Assembly (NCBI RefSeq): GCF_026229185.1
Contig: NZ_JAGGJA010000010.1
Location: 62,001-126,000 of the forward strand
From: Fodinibius salsisoli
Lineage (GTDB): Bacteria > Bacteroidota > Rhodothermia > Balneolales > Balneolaceae
Direction of reading: 5' to 3'
DNA: 64,000 bases
The notes below the pieces were generated by a model. The model did not search any database. It had not been told where the DNA came from and was given only the letters and a program-made list of their open reading frames with translations. Positions 46,317 through 55,131 of the stretch are shown here, piece by piece. The translations under genes and the position numbers were made by a program. Each line of letters starts with the position of its first letter. Position 1 is the first letter of the stretch.

Positions 46317-46898
46317 TTACAGACTCACTTCTTTATCTTCTTTCATCTCGAATGAAACCGTATCTGCTGGAACACTTCCGGGATTGATTTCATCGGGAAC
46401 GATCCATGCATCCGGATATCTCTTTTTTACAGCCTGGGTAAACTGTATGGCCCGGGTCCGACTTTGAAAGTCCCCGACATGCACTTTGTAGTAGGGCTGT
46501 TTAAAGCTGATATAAGATTTAGCCCGATAGTTGGGCATCTCTTCAGTGATCCACTGGTTGAATCCTTCGGCCGTAGTATCAGCCCGCTGGATGTCACGGG
46601 TAGAGATAAGCTGTATTCGGTAACCCCGGTAGGGATTGTTATCAGTAGTTGAGCTGGTAGTATCTTCTTTTAGGAAGGCGCGGGGAATTTCCAGCTGCTC
46701 TGAACGCTGTAAGTCAGCCAAATGATTCCTGTTTTGATCCAGCAGCTGTTCCAAAGCCATGGCCTCTTCTTCTGTAAGAGTTCCAGAATCGGGGCTATCG
46801 CCACCTGAGGGACCCGATGAGCTTGATTTTTGGACCGTACCGCATGAACTGAGTAGAAGAGTCGTTAGACATAGGATTAAAAGCGAAATGTTTTTCAT
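46317..46898 (-). CDS. SPOR-domain lipoprotein
   Basis: 193 residues from ATG 46898, where the lipoprotein signal begins (ILCLTTLLLSSCG, Cys near 19); the longer open frame reaches into the preceding gene. A Ser/Gly-rich linker and a helix (EEEAMALEQLLDQNRNHL) lead to a SPOR domain at about 105-180 (YRGYRIQLISTRDIQRAD; YYKVHVGDFQSRTRAIQF). SPOR domains bind denuded peptidoglycan, so this is likely an envelope protein. It follows the half-length dehydrogenase gene by 4 bases. Confidence 0.85.
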   Translation of the reverse strand: MKNISLLILCLTTLLLSSCGTVQKSSSSGPSGGDSPDSGTLTEEEAMALEQLLDQNRNHLADLQRSEQLEIPRAFLKEDTTSSTTDNNPYRGYRIQLISTRDIQRADTTAEGFNQWITEEMPNYRAKSYISFKQPYYKVHVGDFQSRTRAIQFTQAVKKRYPDAWIVPDEINPGSVPADTVSFEMKEDKEVSL

Positions 46899-46902
46899 AA
46901 TC

Positions 46903-47772
46903 TTAAAGTCCGACCGGGTGCCAAGTTGTTTTAATTTCCTGAAATTCAGTAATAAAATAAGGAGATTTTGATTCTTTATCCTGCCAATCTTCAACAGGCT
47001 TTCGAATAATATGTTTTAAGTTTAAAGCCCCGTTTTTATCAATTTGTTTCTGCTGTTCTTGAGGAATATCCGGATCGGTATAAAAGAAAGCATTCACATC
47101 CATATGCGAGGTCATATGTTTGAGCAGCTCTTCGCGATAACCGGTTAGGATATTGACAACGCCGCCCGGCACATCAGAAGAATTGAGCACTTCGGCAAAA
47201 CTTATGGCACTCAGGGGAAATTGCTCTGAGGCCAAGACCACACAGCTGTTGCCACCGACAATGACGGGGGCAATGACGGAGATGAGTCCCAACAGCGGCT
47301 GTTTCTCAGGAGCCCAGATATTGACAACGCCGGTAGGCTCGGGCAGTGAAAAATTGAAGTGCGAACTGGCCACCGGATTGATGCTCCCAAACACTTGCTG
47401 ATATTTATCCGACCAGCCGGCGTAATAAATCAGGCGATCAATGGAGGCATCCACTTCGGATCTTGCTTGTTTGCTTTTATAGCCAATGGTTTCGAGTTCA
47501 TGAATGAACTGGGCTTTTCGGCTTTCGAGCATCTCTGCGATACGATATAGAATTTGTCCCCTGTTGTAAGCCGTTCGGTTACTCCAGCCTTCAAAAGCAT
47601 CACGAGCCGCTACGACAGCATCACGAACATCTTTACGTGAACATTGGCAAGCATTGGCCAGGATTTGATCATCCCCATCATATACTTTATAATAGCGACC
47701 TGATTCGGTACGCGGGAAGTTCCCACCGATATATGTTTTGTAGGTTTTTAAAACTTCAATACGATCTGACAT
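46903..47772 (-). CDS. Non-catalytic half-length aldehyde dehydrogenase (ALDH16 C-terminal-like)
   Basis: 289 residues that align with the N-terminal NAD-domain half of ALDH (KTYIGGNFPRTESGRYY; YYAGWSDKYQQVFG; PEPTGVVNIWAPE; VPGGVVNILTG). It stops before the usual catalytic block: there is no LELGGK Glu motif and no GQxC Cys motif. The terminus ends cleanly in HPVGL. Such a truncated second domain is a feature of the ALDH16 family, where it is fused to a full ALDH. Here it is a separate gene beside a full ALDH (48535-50061). It is most likely structural or substrate-channelling. Confidence 0.84.
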   Translation of the reverse strand: MSDRIEVLKTYKTYIGGNFPRTESGRYYKVYDGDDQILANACQCSRKDVRDAVVAARDAFEGWSNRTAYNRGQILYRIAEMLESRKAQFIHELETIGYKSKQARSEVDASIDRLIYYAGWSDKYQQVFGSINPVASSHFNFSLPEPTGVVNIWAPEKQPLLGLISVIAPVIVGGNSCVVLASEQFPLSAISFAEVLNSSDVPGGVVNILTGYREELLKHMTSHMDVNAFFYTDPDIPQEQQKQIDKNGALNLKHIIRKPVEDWQDKESKSPYFITEFQEIKTTWHPVGL

Positions 47773-47799
47773 AATTCTCCAATTTATAGACTTAAAAAT

Positions 47800-48417
47800 T
47801 TAGCAATAGTATCTATCTTTGTGCCATCGGTACGGATTCTCCCGTATGTATTCTTCAATTTTAATCAACGCCTTTTGATTCCTAACAATATGATCATAGA
47901 ACCCCTTTTGCCAAGCAAAGGATTTATAAGATTGTGTTCGTATTTTTCTGGTGCAAGATGATTTAAAACCGCGAACAATAGACGAAATATTATCTCGCTG
48001 TGGCCCAAATTCATTTTTGTAGCCATGATTATTTTTTCCATCAGGTAGAGACGGTCCGCGTCCGTCACCTGTCTGTACCATAGATCCATCTGTTTTATTC
48101 TGAGACGCATGATGCGATGCGTCTCTACAATTGCTGTCCAATTCCGTTGGTTTTAAATAAATAATGCCATGTAAATGATTGGGCATGACAACCCATTCTC
48201 CTAATATTACTCTATCTCTTATCTTGGCAGTCTTTTGCCATTCATCAGCAGCAATATGTCCTACTGCATTGAGATTCATACGCCCATTCTCAACCTTTCC
48301 AAAGCAAGAAATACGATTCTTAGTACAGATCGTAATAAAGTATAATCCGGCCGAAGAATAATCATATCCTTGTAACCGTAGGGAATCAGATCGATATTTG
48401 TCTTTATATTTTTCCAA
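47800..48417 (-). CDS. REP-associated tyrosine transposase (RAYT, TnpA_REP)
   Basis: HUH-type Y1 nuclease of 205 residues related to IS200/IS605 TnpA. The HUH motif is VVMPNHLHGI (about 77-86) and the nucleophile Tyr lies in FYDHIVRN (about 171). The N-terminal SLRLQGYDYSSAGLYFITI is typical of RAYTs. Residues roughly 98-125 form a low-complexity insert that is encoded by two palindromes resembling the REP hairpin just upstream of the start. RAYTs usually mobilise such palindromes and are single-copy domesticated proteins. It splits the two ALDH genes. Confidence 0.88.
   Translation of the reverse strand: MEKYKDKYRSDSLRLQGYDYSSAGLYFITICTKNRISCFGKVENGRMNLNAVGHIAADEWQKTAKIRDRVILGEWVVMPNHLHGIIYLKPTELDSNCRDASHHASQNKTDGSMVQTGDGRGPSLPDGKNNHGYKNEFGPQRDNISSIVRGFKSSCTRKIRTQSYKSFAWQKGFYDHIVRNQKALIKIEEYIRENPYRWHKDRYYC
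48045..48069. repeat. REP-like palindrome inside the RAYT gene (copy 1)
   Basis: Begins GTAGAGACGGTCCGCG and ends TCCGTCACC; arms GACGG/CCGTC flank a TCCGCGT loop. It shares its first 10 bases with the copy at 48430 (GTAGAGACGG). Confidence 0.6.
48102..48128. repeat. REP-like palindrome inside the RAYT gene (copy 2)
   Basis: GAGACGCAT (48102-48110) and ATGCGTCTC (48117-48125) form a perfect 9-bp stem with a GATGCG loop. On the minus strand it reads GTAGAGACGCATCGCAT, matching the GTAGAGACG head of the other two copies. Confidence 0.65.
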
Positions 48418-48428
48418 AAATTAATTCT

Positions 48429-48452
48429 GTAGAGACGGACCGCGTCCGTCTC
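48429..48452. repeat. REP palindrome just upstream of the RAYT gene (copy 3)
   Basis: GAGACGGAC (48432-48440), CGC loop, GTCCGTCTC (48444-48452): a perfect 9-bp stem preceded by GTA. It lies 12 bases before the RAYT start codon on the minus strand, the place where RAYTs usually carry their cognate REP. Confidence 0.75.
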
Positions 48453-48534
48453 ATAAAATTATGATTACCAAAAAATAATAGGATAAAAACTGATTAAACC
48501 TGTGTGTATCTGTGCCATCGGCATCATCTGTGTT

Positions 48535-50061
48535 CTATTTCAATTTTACATACGGATACAATCCGTGGAGCCCACCTTCACGGCCTTTGCCGCTTTCTTT
48601 GTACCCGCCGAAAGGCGATGTGGGATCAAACTGGTTATACGTATTGGCCCAGACAACCCCATTACGGATTTTGCTGCCTACCTTGAATATCTTTGATCCT
48701 TTATCGGTCCAGACACCACCGGCTAACCCATAAGGCGTGTTATTGGCTTTCGCTATTCCTTCTTCAGCCGTCCTGAAGGTCTGTATCGTTAGAACCGGAC
48801 CGAAAATTTCTTCCCGGACAATACGATTCGATTGACCTACATTGGAAAAGAGGGTAGGGCGGCAGTAATACCCTTTTTCCGGAAGGTCACAGGAGCTCTG
48901 ATACATCTCGGCACCTTCATTAACACCAAGCTCTAAATATTGATTGATTTTTTTGTATTGCTGCTCCGAGTTGATGGCTCCGATATCCGTATTTTTATCT
49001 AATGGATCACCGACAATGAGGGTTTCCATACGATCGTGAAGCTTCTGAATGACACGGTCGGCAATACCTTCCTGTACCAACAGCCGGGAGCCTGCGCAAC
49101 AGACGTGCCCCTGGTTAAAAAAGATAGCATTGATGATGCCTTCAACCGCCTGATCAATAGGAGCATCTTCAAAGATTATATTAGGTCCTTTGCCACCCAG
49201 CTCGAGGGTATATTTTTTGTCCGTCCCGGCCAGCGATTCCATAATAATTTTGCCCACTTTGGTAGACCCGGTAAAAGCAATTTTATCCACCTCTTCGTGA
49301 TTAACAAGCAGGGAGCCCGTTTGTCCGGCACCAGTAACAATATTGACTACTCCTTCGGGGAGTCCGGCATCACGACAAAGTTCAGCAAATTTAAGGGCCG
49401 TAAGCGATGTTGTCTCGGCAGGTTTTAATACAACGGTATTACCGGTGGCAAGGGCTGGGGCTATCTTCCAGGCCAGCATAAGCAGGGGGAAATTCCAGGG
49501 AATAATCTGTCCCGCTACGCCCAGCGGCTCGGGCTTTTTGCCCGGGAAGGCGTACTCAAGTTTATCAGCCCAGCCGGCATAGTAGAAAAAATGAGCTGCA
49601 GCGAGGGGGATATCAACATCCCGGGACTCACGGATGGGTTTTCCTCCATCCATCGATTCAATGATGGCAAACTCGCGGGCCCGTTCCTGGATAAGACGTG
49701 CCAGCCGAAAAATATATTTACCCCGTTCAGCCGGATCCATGGTGGACCATATTTTAACATAGGCCTTACGGGCCGCTTTTACGGCTTTGTCTACATCCTG
49801 CTGGGTGGCTTCGGCTATAGAAGAAAGCTCTTCTTCGGTAGCCGGGTTGACAGACGAGAAATATCGACCTTTGGCAGGCTTCTGGAATTTTCCATCAATA
49901 AAGAGATCGTATTGATCCTTAATTTCGATATGATCGTTGCTCTGCGGGGCCTCGTCATACTGCCATGGACCCTCAAAATTAAGTTTCGAAGTAGGAGAAG
50001 ATGGTTTGTAGGCATCCTCTGCCTGCTCAACTTCTTGGGTGGATTGTTGTTCGTCAGCCAT
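48535..50061 (-). CDS. Aldehyde dehydrogenase, full length (ALDH16 N-terminal-like)
   Basis: NAD(P)-dependent aldehyde oxidation in the cytoplasm; 508 residues from ATG 50061 (MADEQQSTQEVEQAEDA), preferred over an upstream in-frame ATG. The fold is complete: PWNFPLLMLAWKIAPALATG, the GSTKVGK NAD motif, catalytic Glu in LELGGKGPNIIFED and catalytic Cys in GHVCCAGSR (about 317). The C-terminus reads ANTYNQFDPTSPFGGYKESG. Together with the half-length gene at 46903 the pair totals about 800 residues, the size of an ALDH16 chain. deoC lies upstream on the same strand, so acetaldehyde from deoxyribose breakdown is a plausible substrate. Confidence 0.92.
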   Translation of the reverse strand: MADEQQSTQEVEQAEDAYKPSSPTSKLNFEGPWQYDEAPQSNDHIEIKDQYDLFIDGKFQKPAKGRYFSSVNPATEEELSSIAEATQQDVDKAVKAARKAYVKIWSTMDPAERGKYIFRLARLIQERAREFAIIESMDGGKPIRESRDVDIPLAAAHFFYYAGWADKLEYAFPGKKPEPLGVAGQIIPWNFPLLMLAWKIAPALATGNTVVLKPAETTSLTALKFAELCRDAGLPEGVVNIVTGAGQTGSLLVNHEEVDKIAFTGSTKVGKIIMESLAGTDKKYTLELGGKGPNIIFEDAPIDQAVEGIINAIFFNQGHVCCAGSRLLVQEGIADRVIQKLHDRMETLIVGDPLDKNTDIGAINSEQQYKKINQYLELGVNEGAEMYQSSCDLPEKGYYCRPTLFSNVGQSNRIVREEIFGPVLTIQTFRTAEEGIAKANNTPYGLAGGVWTDKGSKIFKVGSKIRNGVVWANTYNQFDPTSPFGGYKESGKGREGGLHGLYPYVKLK

Positions 50062-50220
50062 TTTTTTAAAAGATATTTGTGAATTAAGAATAAACCGCAA
50101 AATACGCGGAGTTATCGCAGGAGTTCGCTATGATTACAAATTATTTACAACACGCCGAAATAACTCATTATTGAGAATAACGTCGCGATCTTTGCGGATC
50201 CATTGCGGCTCTGCAGTTAA
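50062..50220. other. Spacer with degenerate CGCAAA-type repeats
   Basis: 159 bases between deoC and the ALDH gene. Two short GC-rich stretches (CCGCAAAATACGCGGAG near 50094 and GATCTTTGCGGATCC near 50188) look like worn copies of a dispersed CGCAAA/TTTGCG repeat. No gene is seen. Confidence 0.35.
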
Positions 50221-51114
50221 CTAATCATTAGAAAAATAATCTTTGCTTTGGTATACACCAGTATCTTGTTTTACAATTTGAAGTAAAAGATCGTTTGCAA
50301 GGGAGCTGGCTCCAAATCGAAAATAGTTGGGCGTAAGCCAGTCTGCTCCCAACGTCTCGTTCACCAAAACCAAGTACTGGATGGCTTGCTTTGCTTTGCG
50401 AATTCCGCCCGCTGGTTTCATGCCAACCATTCGATCGGTCTCATAATAAAAGTCCCGGATGGCCTCCAGCATGACCAGCGTAACAGGCTGCGTAGCTGCC
50501 GGCTGTACTTTGCCGGTTGAAGTTTTGATGAAATCAGCTCCGGCATGCATCGCCAGATCACTGGCTTTGCGTACATTTTCGAGTGTCTGCAGCTCCCCGG
50601 TCTCCAGGATGACTTTTAGATGTGCGCCACCACAGGCTTCTTTGACTGCTGCTATTTCATCAAAGACGTATTGGTAGTCGCCTGCGAGGAATTTACCACG
50701 AGAGATAACCATATCCACTTCATCGGCCCCATCCGCTACGACCTGGCGAGTTTCCTTAAGCTTGGCATCAAGGGTTGCTGTGCCACTTGGAAAAGCAGTA
50801 GCAACGCTGGCAACGTTTATGTCGGTACCGCGCAACGCTTTCTTGGCAACGCTCACCATATTGGGATAGACACAGACGGCGGCAACGGTAGGAAGGTCAG
50901 GCATATCAGCGTATGGTTCCTTGGCCTTATGGCACAACTGTATAACCTTACCCGGGGTATCCATGCCTTCAAGCGTAGTTAAATCAACCATACTCAGAGC
51001 CATTTTGAGGGCCATTATTTTGGACTCCTTTTTAATGCTACGACTATTCAGACGCGCTACGCGTTCTTTAATACCGACTTGATCTATGGGGATGGTTTCA
51101 CTGAAATCCGGCAT
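50221..51114 (-). CDS. deoC: Deoxyribose-phosphate aldolase
   Basis: Splits 2-deoxyribose 5-phosphate to acetaldehyde and glyceraldehyde 3-phosphate. 297 residues; the Schiff-base Lys is in ADFIKTSTGKV, with the second Lys in MVGMKPAGGIRKAKQA and the conserved ADEVDMVISRGKFLAG. The N-terminus has about 30 residues before the TIM barrel, longer than E. coli DeoC but common in this group. The ALDH genes just downstream could oxidise the acetaldehyde. Confidence 0.94.
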   Translation of the reverse strand: MPDFSETIPIDQVGIKERVARLNSRSIKKESKIMALKMALSMVDLTTLEGMDTPGKVIQLCHKAKEPYADMPDLPTVAAVCVYPNMVSVAKKALRGTDINVASVATAFPSGTATLDAKLKETRQVVADGADEVDMVISRGKFLAGDYQYVFDEIAAVKEACGGAHLKVILETGELQTLENVRKASDLAMHAGADFIKTSTGKVQPAATQPVTLVMLEAIRDFYYETDRMVGMKPAGGIRKAKQAIQYLVLVNETLGADWLTPNYFRFGASSLANDLLLQIVKQDTGVYQSKDYFSND

Positions 51115-51456
51115 ATTTAAAGTGTTAGATATTGGGTTACTGCTTTTGCTTAAGGTCTATCAAAAGGTAATAATTCCTTGGTTATTCCCCCAAGTGTTAT
51201 CTGTGTAGAAATGTTGTGGTAAAAACCTCACAAAAAAAAGAATGGACACAAGTCAATTAAATCTGGATTGACTGCTAGGGTGACACCAAAAGAAAGGATC
51301 CTTATTCATGTAGTATCCAATTCCGCCTGAATTTTACCGAAGAACAAAAAAGTTAACTTTTTTTAATAAACTGCTTTGAAAAAAGAAAAAATTATCTCAT
51401 GTTTGAAACAGTTTAATACAAAGGGATTGAATTTAAGTTGATGGAGAGAGAGGGAT
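51115..51456. other. Divergent intergenic region between deoC and the injection-system operon
   Basis: 342 bases with no supported gene. It should hold the deoC promoter (minus) and the injection-system promoter (plus). The part near 51340-51400 is strongly AT-rich with an 18-bp A/T palindrome centred on GTTAAC (51346-51363). A GGAGAGAGAGGG ribosome site precedes the first injection-system ATG. Confidence 0.5.
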
Positions 51457-52050
51457 ATGATAATAGAACGCTCATTGACATTTATCCAGGAACAGCTGGA
51501 TTTCTACCTTAAACAACAAGCCGGGGATAATGACAATACCGACAAGGTTGTACTAGGTAATGTTGTAGAACAAAATGGGGAAGTAGGTATTGAATCCGAC
51601 AGTGTTGGTATAACACTGGTCAACATCGAAGAAGAAAAAGTTCGGAAAGCCCAAAAGCCCCACCTTAAGCAGGAAAATGGATACCGGAAATATAATCCGG
51701 AGATTCAACTTAACCTGTTTTTGCTGTTTGTAGCTCGTTTTGGGAAATATGATGAGGCGCTTAAGGCGATAAGTCATGTCATTCGTTTTTTTCAAAGCCG
51801 GAATGTCTTTGACCGAACAACCTATCCTTCGCTTGACCCCTCTCTTGACCGGTTAGTTTTTGATCTTCAAACCATGAGCTTCGAACAGATGAACCATCTG
51901 TGGGGAGCGCTGGGGGCTAAACATATGCCGTCAGTTTTATATAAGGTGAGAGCGCTGATAGTAGAAGATGAAGAAATTAAAGGGGATGTGTTACCAATAA
52001 AAGAGATTAACATAGAAGGGGAGAAAAAATCGGGTTATGGCACTTTATGA
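51457..52050 (+). CDS. Contractile injection system DUF4255 (Pvc16-type) cap/terminator protein
   Basis: 197 residues of the DUF4255/Pvc16_N family, which in PVC/Afp-type systems caps or terminates the sheath-tube at its distal end. The conserved features are IIERSLTFIQEQLDFYL, VTLVNIEEEKVRK-like sequence (here ITLVNIEEEKVRK) and LNLFLLFVARFGKYDEALKAI. Being first in the operon is typical of Bacteroidota clusters. It overlaps the next gene by 14 bases. Confidence 0.88.
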   Translation: MIIERSLTFIQEQLDFYLKQQAGDNDNTDKVVLGNVVEQNGEVGIESDSVGITLVNIEEEKVRKAQKPHLKQENGYRKYNPEIQLNLFLLFVARFGKYDEALKAISHVIRFFQSRNVFDRTTYPSLDPSLDRLVFDLQTMSFEQMNHLWGALGAKHMPSVLYKVRALIVEDEEIKGDVLPIKEINIEGEKKSGYGTL

Positions 52051-53092
52051 ATCATTATTCCAACTTGAAATTTCCCACGATTACTACCGTAACAATCAGT
52101 CGGCTGATTTTAGGATAACACCGGCGGGAGATACGGTCCGGCAATTGCGTAATCATGGGCTTCTGTTCAGGAAAAACCCTTCGGGATTTTCCGTTCTTGG
52201 GGAAGTTATTCCTGCAGGTGGAGGTGATGTAGAGTTACTTCGTTCGCCCGAGAAACCGGCCCGATATCAGTTCTTGCTACACCAGCAGCAGCCTGACTTT
52301 CTTAATTACACCGATTTGCCATTTCATGAGGTTGGGAAAACAATCTACTACTTTAACAACCTACAGTCCAATATCGATGGAGGGATAAAATATTTGCATT
52401 TTGCCTCGGATCATGTGACAGCAGGAGATCAACTTGATCTTGAGTCTGGCAACTACCGTTATGCAGTTTCGGGTACAGAGATACAGAAAACCGCCCGCCT
52501 GGTATTTCCCGATCTGGGTATTGAAGAGAAACAGCAGGTTTCAAATACAGAAGGGGTGTTTAACTTCCAATTTGATTTATCGAACTACCCGGCCGGACGT
52601 GCAGAACTATGGATTGATGGCAGTAAAGAGGAGTTATTTTATTCCGCGGGAACAGAGCAGATGGCAGGTGTATTTGGGATTATAGAAGTCTTCCATTCCA
52701 ACGAGGTGCCTTCCACTTATCAATTTTTGGATGACAATAATTTTGTTGAGGCTCAAAACTATCAGCTGGCCTTCCAAAAGCGAAGCACCTTCTGGAAATA
52801 TATTATCGTAAATAAGAGTGGGGCCGATTTAGATGATCCGGGCATTCAAAACGGAAGCTATACTTTTACGCAGGATACCTCCGGAAGCTATCCCAGTAAC
52901 TATTCCGTATTTATTTCAGATCAGGAGATTCCGCTTTCCCAGGAGGGGATCGACTCGCTGAGCCTGAGGAAAAAGTTTAGCACTTCTAACCGAAAAGTTC
53001 TGGATGGGTTGCCCAATCCGAGACAAAATATGCTTAGAAGGGATGAGGCCAATATCAACAAATTTTACTCAGAAGTTTATTTATATATCTAA
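52037..53092 (+). CDS. Uncharacterised injection-system protein
   Basis: 351 residues, no signal peptide, no membrane helix, no recognised family. Beta-rich sequence throughout suggests a two-part beta-sandwich structure (strands such as YHRYAVSGTEIQ-like ARLVFPDLGIEE and RAELWIDGSKEEL). The final segment (LDGLPNPRQNMLRRDEANIN) is polar. It sits between DUF4255 and the sheath, overlaps DUF4255 and is surely part of the machine's operon; a cap-adaptor or tail-terminator job is a guess from position. Confidence 0.7.
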   Translation: MALYESLFQLEISHDYYRNNQSADFRITPAGDTVRQLRNHGLLFRKNPSGFSVLGEVIPAGGGDVELLRSPEKPARYQFLLHQQQPDFLNYTDLPFHEVGKTIYYFNNLQSNIDGGIKYLHFASDHVTAGDQLDLESGNYRYAVSGTEIQKTARLVFPDLGIEEKQQVSNTEGVFNFQFDLSNYPAGRAELWIDGSKEELFYSAGTEQMAGVFGIIEVFHSNEVPSTYQFLDDNNFVEAQNYQLAFQKRSTFWKYIIVNKSGADLDDPGIQNGSYTFTQDTSGSYPSNYSVFISDQEIPLSQEGIDSLSLRKKFSTSNRKVLDGLPNPRQNMLRRDEANINKFYSEVYLYI

Positions 53093-53116
53093 TGACAACC
53101 ACAAACCGATAGTCTA

Positions 53117-55084
53117 ATGCCTACATATAAAACACCAGACGTTTATGTTGAAGAGATATCGATATTTCCGCCCTCAGTGGCGGAAGTAGAAACCGCTATT
53201 CCAGCTTTTATCGGGTATACTAAGCAAGCTAAGAATAAAAATGCCGGAGATCTGCATCTTGAACCATTTAAAATAAGCTCCATGGTTGAATACCAGGAGA
53301 AATTCGGGGGAGCTCCGCCGGTTAATGTAAAATCGGTAAACCTAAATGGAGATAATTCGGTTATGAACTATGAGATCGAAGATGATTATCTCATGTACGA
53401 CTCTCTGCGGCTGTACTTCGATAATGGTGGGGGAGATTGCTATATCGTTTCAATCGGAGATTTTAATAAAACTCCTGTCAAAGCTGATTTTGAAAAAGGA
53501 ATTGCTGCAGTCAAGAAATTTGATGAGCCTACTTTATTCACCTTCCCTGATGCAACAAAACTATCTAAAACTGATCTGGGAAATTTACAGCAAGATGCCT
53601 TGGCTCAATGCGAAGAGCTAAAGGATCGGTTTGTAATTTGTGATGTGCTGGATAAGGATGGTATCGACACCGACGCCGATGATTTTCGGCAGAATATTGG
53701 AAGTAAAAATCTAAAGTATGGAGCTGCCTACTACCCGGATCTTAAAGCTAATCTTGGGCGTAATCTCAAGTATCGGGATGTGAAGGGGAAGGTCAAGAAG
53801 TTTTCTTCTACGGTTAATTGGAAGAGTATGACGGATGACACCGATGTGCAAACATTGATAGATGAGTTGAATAATGTGGTTGATAGTGCCCTGATGCTTG
53901 AAAGCGAACTCAATACATTCTTACAATCAAAATCGATTGATACGCTTGAAGAGGGTTACGAGCAGTTTATTACCGCATTTAAAAATAAAGTAACCGGGGG
54001 AGAGGCTGCGTCTAATGTCCGCCCTGACTTTGTGGATGCGGTAGATTACGTTTATGAAGTTGCACATACATTTTTAGATCAGCCTATTCACGATACCGAT
54101 ATAAGTGATCCTGTACTTACCTACGCAAAGAATCTGGTAACCGGCAGTGTGCAGCCCGAAATTGATCGGCTGGTGGCTATCGACAATAGTGCAAATTCGC
54201 TTATCCATTCGGATTTTCCACGCTGGGATGAGCTTACCTGGGAATATGCTGATTGGAACAGTAGCTTTGATGGCACACCCACTAATGACACCCCGTTTAC
54301 AACAGATGGTTCGGATTCTGATAAAAAGATTCAGAATATGCTGGATATTGAATCCATCGTGACGGAAGTCTTTTATAGTATTGTAAGTGCTGTAAAAGAT
54401 ATTCTGGAGGAAGCTCATACGCTGGAAGACCAGAAGGAAACCAGCCTGCGAATACAGTTACCACCATTAAAAAATGTGTTCACCACGTTAAATCAAGATT
54501 CTGCACTGTTACCCCCAAGTGGGGCCATAGCTGGTATTTATGCTGATGTAGATAGCAAAAGAGGGGTATGGAAGGCGCCGGCAAATGTAAGTATATCCAG
54601 TGTAATTGGATTTAACCGGAAGATCGACCACTTCGACCAGCAAGATTTGAATGTAGATGTAACCGCAGGCAAGTCGATTAATGCGTTGAGAACTTTTACA
54701 GGAAAAGGTCATATGGTTTGGGGCGCACGGACATTAGCCGGTAATGATAACGAATGGCGGTATGTGCCGGTTCGCCGCTTTTTTAACATGGTTGAGGAGT
54801 CCGTGAAAAAATCGACCTACTGGGCCGTGTTTGAGCCTAATGACGCCAACACCTGGGTGAAGGTGCGAACCATGATCGAAAATTACCTGACTCAGCTTTG
54901 GAGAGATGGGGCCTTGGCCGGTGCCAAACCCGATCAGGCTTTCTTTGTGAAAGTCGGGCTTGGACTTACGATGACCCAGCAGGATATTTTAGAAGGCAGA
55001 ATGAAAGTAGAGATTGGGATGGCAGTCGTCCGCCCGGCCGAATTCATTATCCTGAAGTTTTCGCACAAGATGCAGGAAGCGTAA
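53117..55084 (+). CDS. Contractile tail sheath protein
   Basis: 655 residues forming the outer sheath that contracts to drive the tube. The N-terminal strand that interlocks subunits is canonical (TPDVYVEEISIFPPSVAEVE; PAFIGYTK), and the C-terminal core is also typical (GHMVWGARTLAGNDNEWRYV; VRRFFNMVEESVKKSTYWAVFEPN; ILEGRMKVEIGMAVVRPAEF). Between about 230 and 450 a long acidic insert makes it larger than phage sheaths; it probably faces outward. Only one sheath gene is seen, whereas PVC and Afp carry several paralogues. Confidence 0.95.
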   Translation: MPTYKTPDVYVEEISIFPPSVAEVETAIPAFIGYTKQAKNKNAGDLHLEPFKISSMVEYQEKFGGAPPVNVKSVNLNGDNSVMNYEIEDDYLMYDSLRLYFDNGGGDCYIVSIGDFNKTPVKADFEKGIAAVKKFDEPTLFTFPDATKLSKTDLGNLQQDALAQCEELKDRFVICDVLDKDGIDTDADDFRQNIGSKNLKYGAAYYPDLKANLGRNLKYRDVKGKVKKFSSTVNWKSMTDDTDVQTLIDELNNVVDSALMLESELNTFLQSKSIDTLEEGYEQFITAFKNKVTGGEAASNVRPDFVDAVDYVYEVAHTFLDQPIHDTDISDPVLTYAKNLVTGSVQPEIDRLVAIDNSANSLIHSDFPRWDELTWEYADWNSSFDGTPTNDTPFTTDGSDSDKKIQNMLDIESIVTEVFYSIVSAVKDILEEAHTLEDQKETSLRIQLPPLKNVFTTLNQDSALLPPSGAIAGIYADVDSKRGVWKAPANVSISSVIGFNRKIDHFDQQDLNVDVTAGKSINALRTFTGKGHMVWGARTLAGNDNEWRYVPVRRFFNMVEESVKKSTYWAVFEPNDANTWVKVRTMIENYLTQLWRDGALAGAKPDQAFFVKVGLGLTMTQQDILEGRMKVEIGMAVVRPAEFIILKFSHKMQEA

Positions 55085-55131
55085 TTAGCTATTTCTAAAA
55101 TTATCATTATCAATTCAAAGAGGTAAATATT

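Noticed and set aside
48045-48452. CRISPR array
   Set aside because: Only three unevenly spaced palindromes, two of them inside a gene; no regular spacers. No CRISPR array is seen anywhere in the window.
51346-51363. 18-bp A/T palindrome upstream of the injection-system operon
   Set aside because: Mostly A and T runs around GTTAAC; likely chance in an AT-rich promoter region.
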